Below are positions 49,123 to 64,000 of a stretch of DNA of 64,000 nt, piece after piece. Source of the DNA: Chinchilla lanigera. Its lineage: Eukaryota; Chordata; Mammalia; Rodentia; Chinchillidae. Both the position numbers and the translations under genes were made by a program. Under the pieces are notes generated by a model that was not told the origin of the DNA, searched no databases, and saw only the letters and a program-made list of their open reading frames with translations. Each line of letters opens with the position of its first letter. Position 1 is the stretch's first letter. Location: positions 1,035,220 to 1,099,219 of the forward strand of contig NW_004955470.1 in the NCBI RefSeq assembly GCF_000276665.1, given 5' to 3'.

Positions 49123-50518
49123 GTGGTGGTATAAATAAGGACACACAGTCAAGGAGGTCAAAAAACCCACTCAAGCCCATTTTGCTTGTACACATCAGAC
49201 CTGGGCCAAGGCACGACGCTGAGTTTACACCTCAGTAAAATGAGATTCCTGGACTCGTGAACAGCCGTTCACTGCGACTACACCTCAGTTATGCAAGGAG
49301 CTTTAAACCCACACAGCCTTCGGCCCAACAGGCCCCCCGAGGCAGAATCCCTGGGTGGGAGACAGGAATTGTCTTCCCAGAAAGACAAACTGCATCTCTA
49401 TCCTGACAGCTGGGCAACAGCGAGCGGACTATCAACTCACAGAGTCGGGGACATGTTTCATTCACCTCCAGACTGCCTAGTACTGGGGCGTGTGGAGTAT
49501 CCAGGAGTATTTGTGAAATCAATGAGCGTGTGAGAAAATGATTCTGAGCTTCCATCCACCTTTGACAGCCTGTGACTTCGCAAGAACACACAGAGCATGC
49601 TACACACGCGCAGGAACGTTCCCGCCGCACAGGAGGACACAGCCTGCCACACTGCAGGTGTGCCCAGCTGCCCCTCCCCGCACCACACACTTATGCACAC
49701 TTCCTTCTCTGTTCGCCTGTATTTACTGCACACCCATTGGGTGCATGGCCCAGCTCAGGCCCTGGCCAGAGGCAACTTCGGGGCTCCCGAGGCCAGCCCC
49801 ACACTGCGGCAGGCATTATCTGGAGGGAGGTGGGTGGCCCAGCAGGAAGGCAGGAGAGGCCGTGTGGCAGCTGCAGGGCAGCGGGCAGGCAGCCCACTGG
49901 TACACTTGGCTGAACAGAAACAATGGTGGTGGCTCCCTCCAGCCCAGCCTCCTTCCCACAGGCAGGGCCCCAAGTCCCTGGTCTCGGAACCTCCCCTGGA
50001 GAACAGGTCCGGCTGGGAGGCAGCCAGAGGACAGGACGAGGGGACTTCCTGGGAGGGCAGCAGAGCCTGGGGGAAGTGGCTAGGGGGAGGAAGGTGTCCT
50101 GGTGCCCTCAGCAGTGCAGCTGTGAGGGGTGTGCAGAAAGGGATGCATGAAGTGTCTTCCATGCCTGGCCAAGGCCCTGGTCCCCAGCGTCCATCCTATC
50201 CTACACACCTCACAGCTGCAGCTCTGGCCAGGTAGAACCCCTCAGGGATCTGTGCTCACCTTTCACCCTCCACCCTTGCCAGCTGGCTGCACCTGGAGAA
50301 CCACCTTCTCTGCTCTCGGAAACAAAGGGGCCCTGTTCCCGGCGCTCCAGGGTTCTCCAGAGCCCCAGAGGCCCTTGCTGCACTCCACTGACCAGCAGCT
50401 GAGCATCAGGTTCTCTCGTGCGCCTGCAGCATGGACAGCTCTAGGGGAAGGAGCCAGGGAGACAAAGGTGCAGAGCCTGCGGCTCCCAGACAAGCTTGCT
50501 GAGGTCCCTGCCAGAAGG

Positions 50519-50532
50519 CTGCCCCCTAGTGG
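50519..50532 (-). promoter_or_regulatory. CTCF-type motif
   Basis: On the minus strand the bases read CCACTAGGGGGCAG, which fits the CTCF core consensus at every position. It lies in the PSD4 3' UTR between the two convergent genes. Occupancy cannot be told from sequence. Confidence 0.5.
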
Positions 50533-51033
50533 GCAGGGCTGGGAGACACCGCTCCCTGGGGTCACTTGGGTTCTCAAGAGTCGCTGCTCTGTTTTCCCTG
50601 TTCTCTGGGCCTCTCTGGTGGGTTACCTAACAGTCCTCAGGGCTGGGGCTCTCCTGGTTGGCCTGTCCTGAGCCCTCCTCCAGGTTAAAGTGAGCACCGG
50701 AAATGAAGTCACCCTGGTTCTGAGGAACGGGGGTGACAGGATGAATGCTGGGAGCGGAGCCCAGTCCTCATTCCACCTCCTTCTTCCCTCAGGAGTGGCC
50801 AGGGCTGGGCTCAGCAGCGACTGCCATGGCAGTGGTGGGCAGGCACAGCGGCATTAGGGAAGCTCCAGTGAGCTGGGGAATGAATGGGGCCACAGGGAAA
50901 CAAGCGCTGCCCCTCAGCAGAGAAGGGAGGCGCCTGCGGCCTCATTGCGGACCCAGTGAAATGAGGCGCCTCTGCGGGCCAGGGTCTCAGTCTGCCCCAG
51001 AGAAGGGCCAGTGTCTGTGAGTTGGCACCGGCT

Positions 51034-64000
<12,967 letters not shown>

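Larger units (their letters stand above)
49100..51033 (-). other. PSD4: PSD4 3' UTR
   Basis: About 1.9 kb from the stop to the inferred cleavage site near 49100. GC-rich, with no coding signal in the gene's frame. It contains a consensus CTCF-type motif at 50519-50532. Confidence 0.7.

Overview
The window is nuclear DNA from a placental mammal, almost certainly a rodent. It has two spliced genes with GT/AG introns, interspersed 7SL-type B1 and tRNA-type ID SINEs (rodent families), older eutherian repeats (MIR, MER5A, MER20), long microsatellites and one 100-N assembly gap. The species is not settled. Some SINEs look like B1-ID dimers, which fits a rodent outside the mouse/rat group, but this is a weak inference.

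Left part, about 1-37.4 kb (+ strand): the paired-box transcription factor gene PAX8. Coding exons 3 to 12 are all present with intact splice sites and compatible phases. The short first coding exon (about 25 coding bases), the promoter and the 5' UTR are not in the window and must lie upstream. With those 25 bases the protein would be 457 residues. Positions 1-12124 are the 3' part of the large intron before the paired-box exon. Introns 7, 9 and 10 are also large and repeat-rich. The stop codon is at 36309-36311 and a good poly(A) signal lies at 37401.

Middle part, about 37.4-49.1 kb: a gene-poor interval holding SINEs (two ID copies with clear target-site duplications and two B1-ID dimers), a G-rich repeat and a CpG-rich patch near 41.3-41.6 kb. 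No convincing protein-coding gene is visible here.

Right part, about 49.1-64 kb (- strand): PSD4 (EFA6B), an ARF6 exchange factor with a Sec7 domain, a PH domain and a C-terminal coiled coil. The last 15 coding exons are present (682 codons before the stop). The leftmost end of the 3' UTR is near 49.1 kb, and the N-terminal exon runs off the right edge of the window. PAX8 and PSD4 converge tail to tail, the arrangement known in other mammals.

Nothing here looks like a new gene system. The points most worth a second look are regulatory or evolutionary: a CpG-rich block over PAX8 exons 8-9, a rodent-style insertion in PAX8 exon 9, three consecutive phase-1 cassette exons, a consensus CTCF-type motif in the PSD4 3' UTR, a NAGNAG acceptor in PSD4, several SINE insertions dated by target-site duplications, and an insertion consisting of little more than a poly(T) tract flanked by direct repeats.
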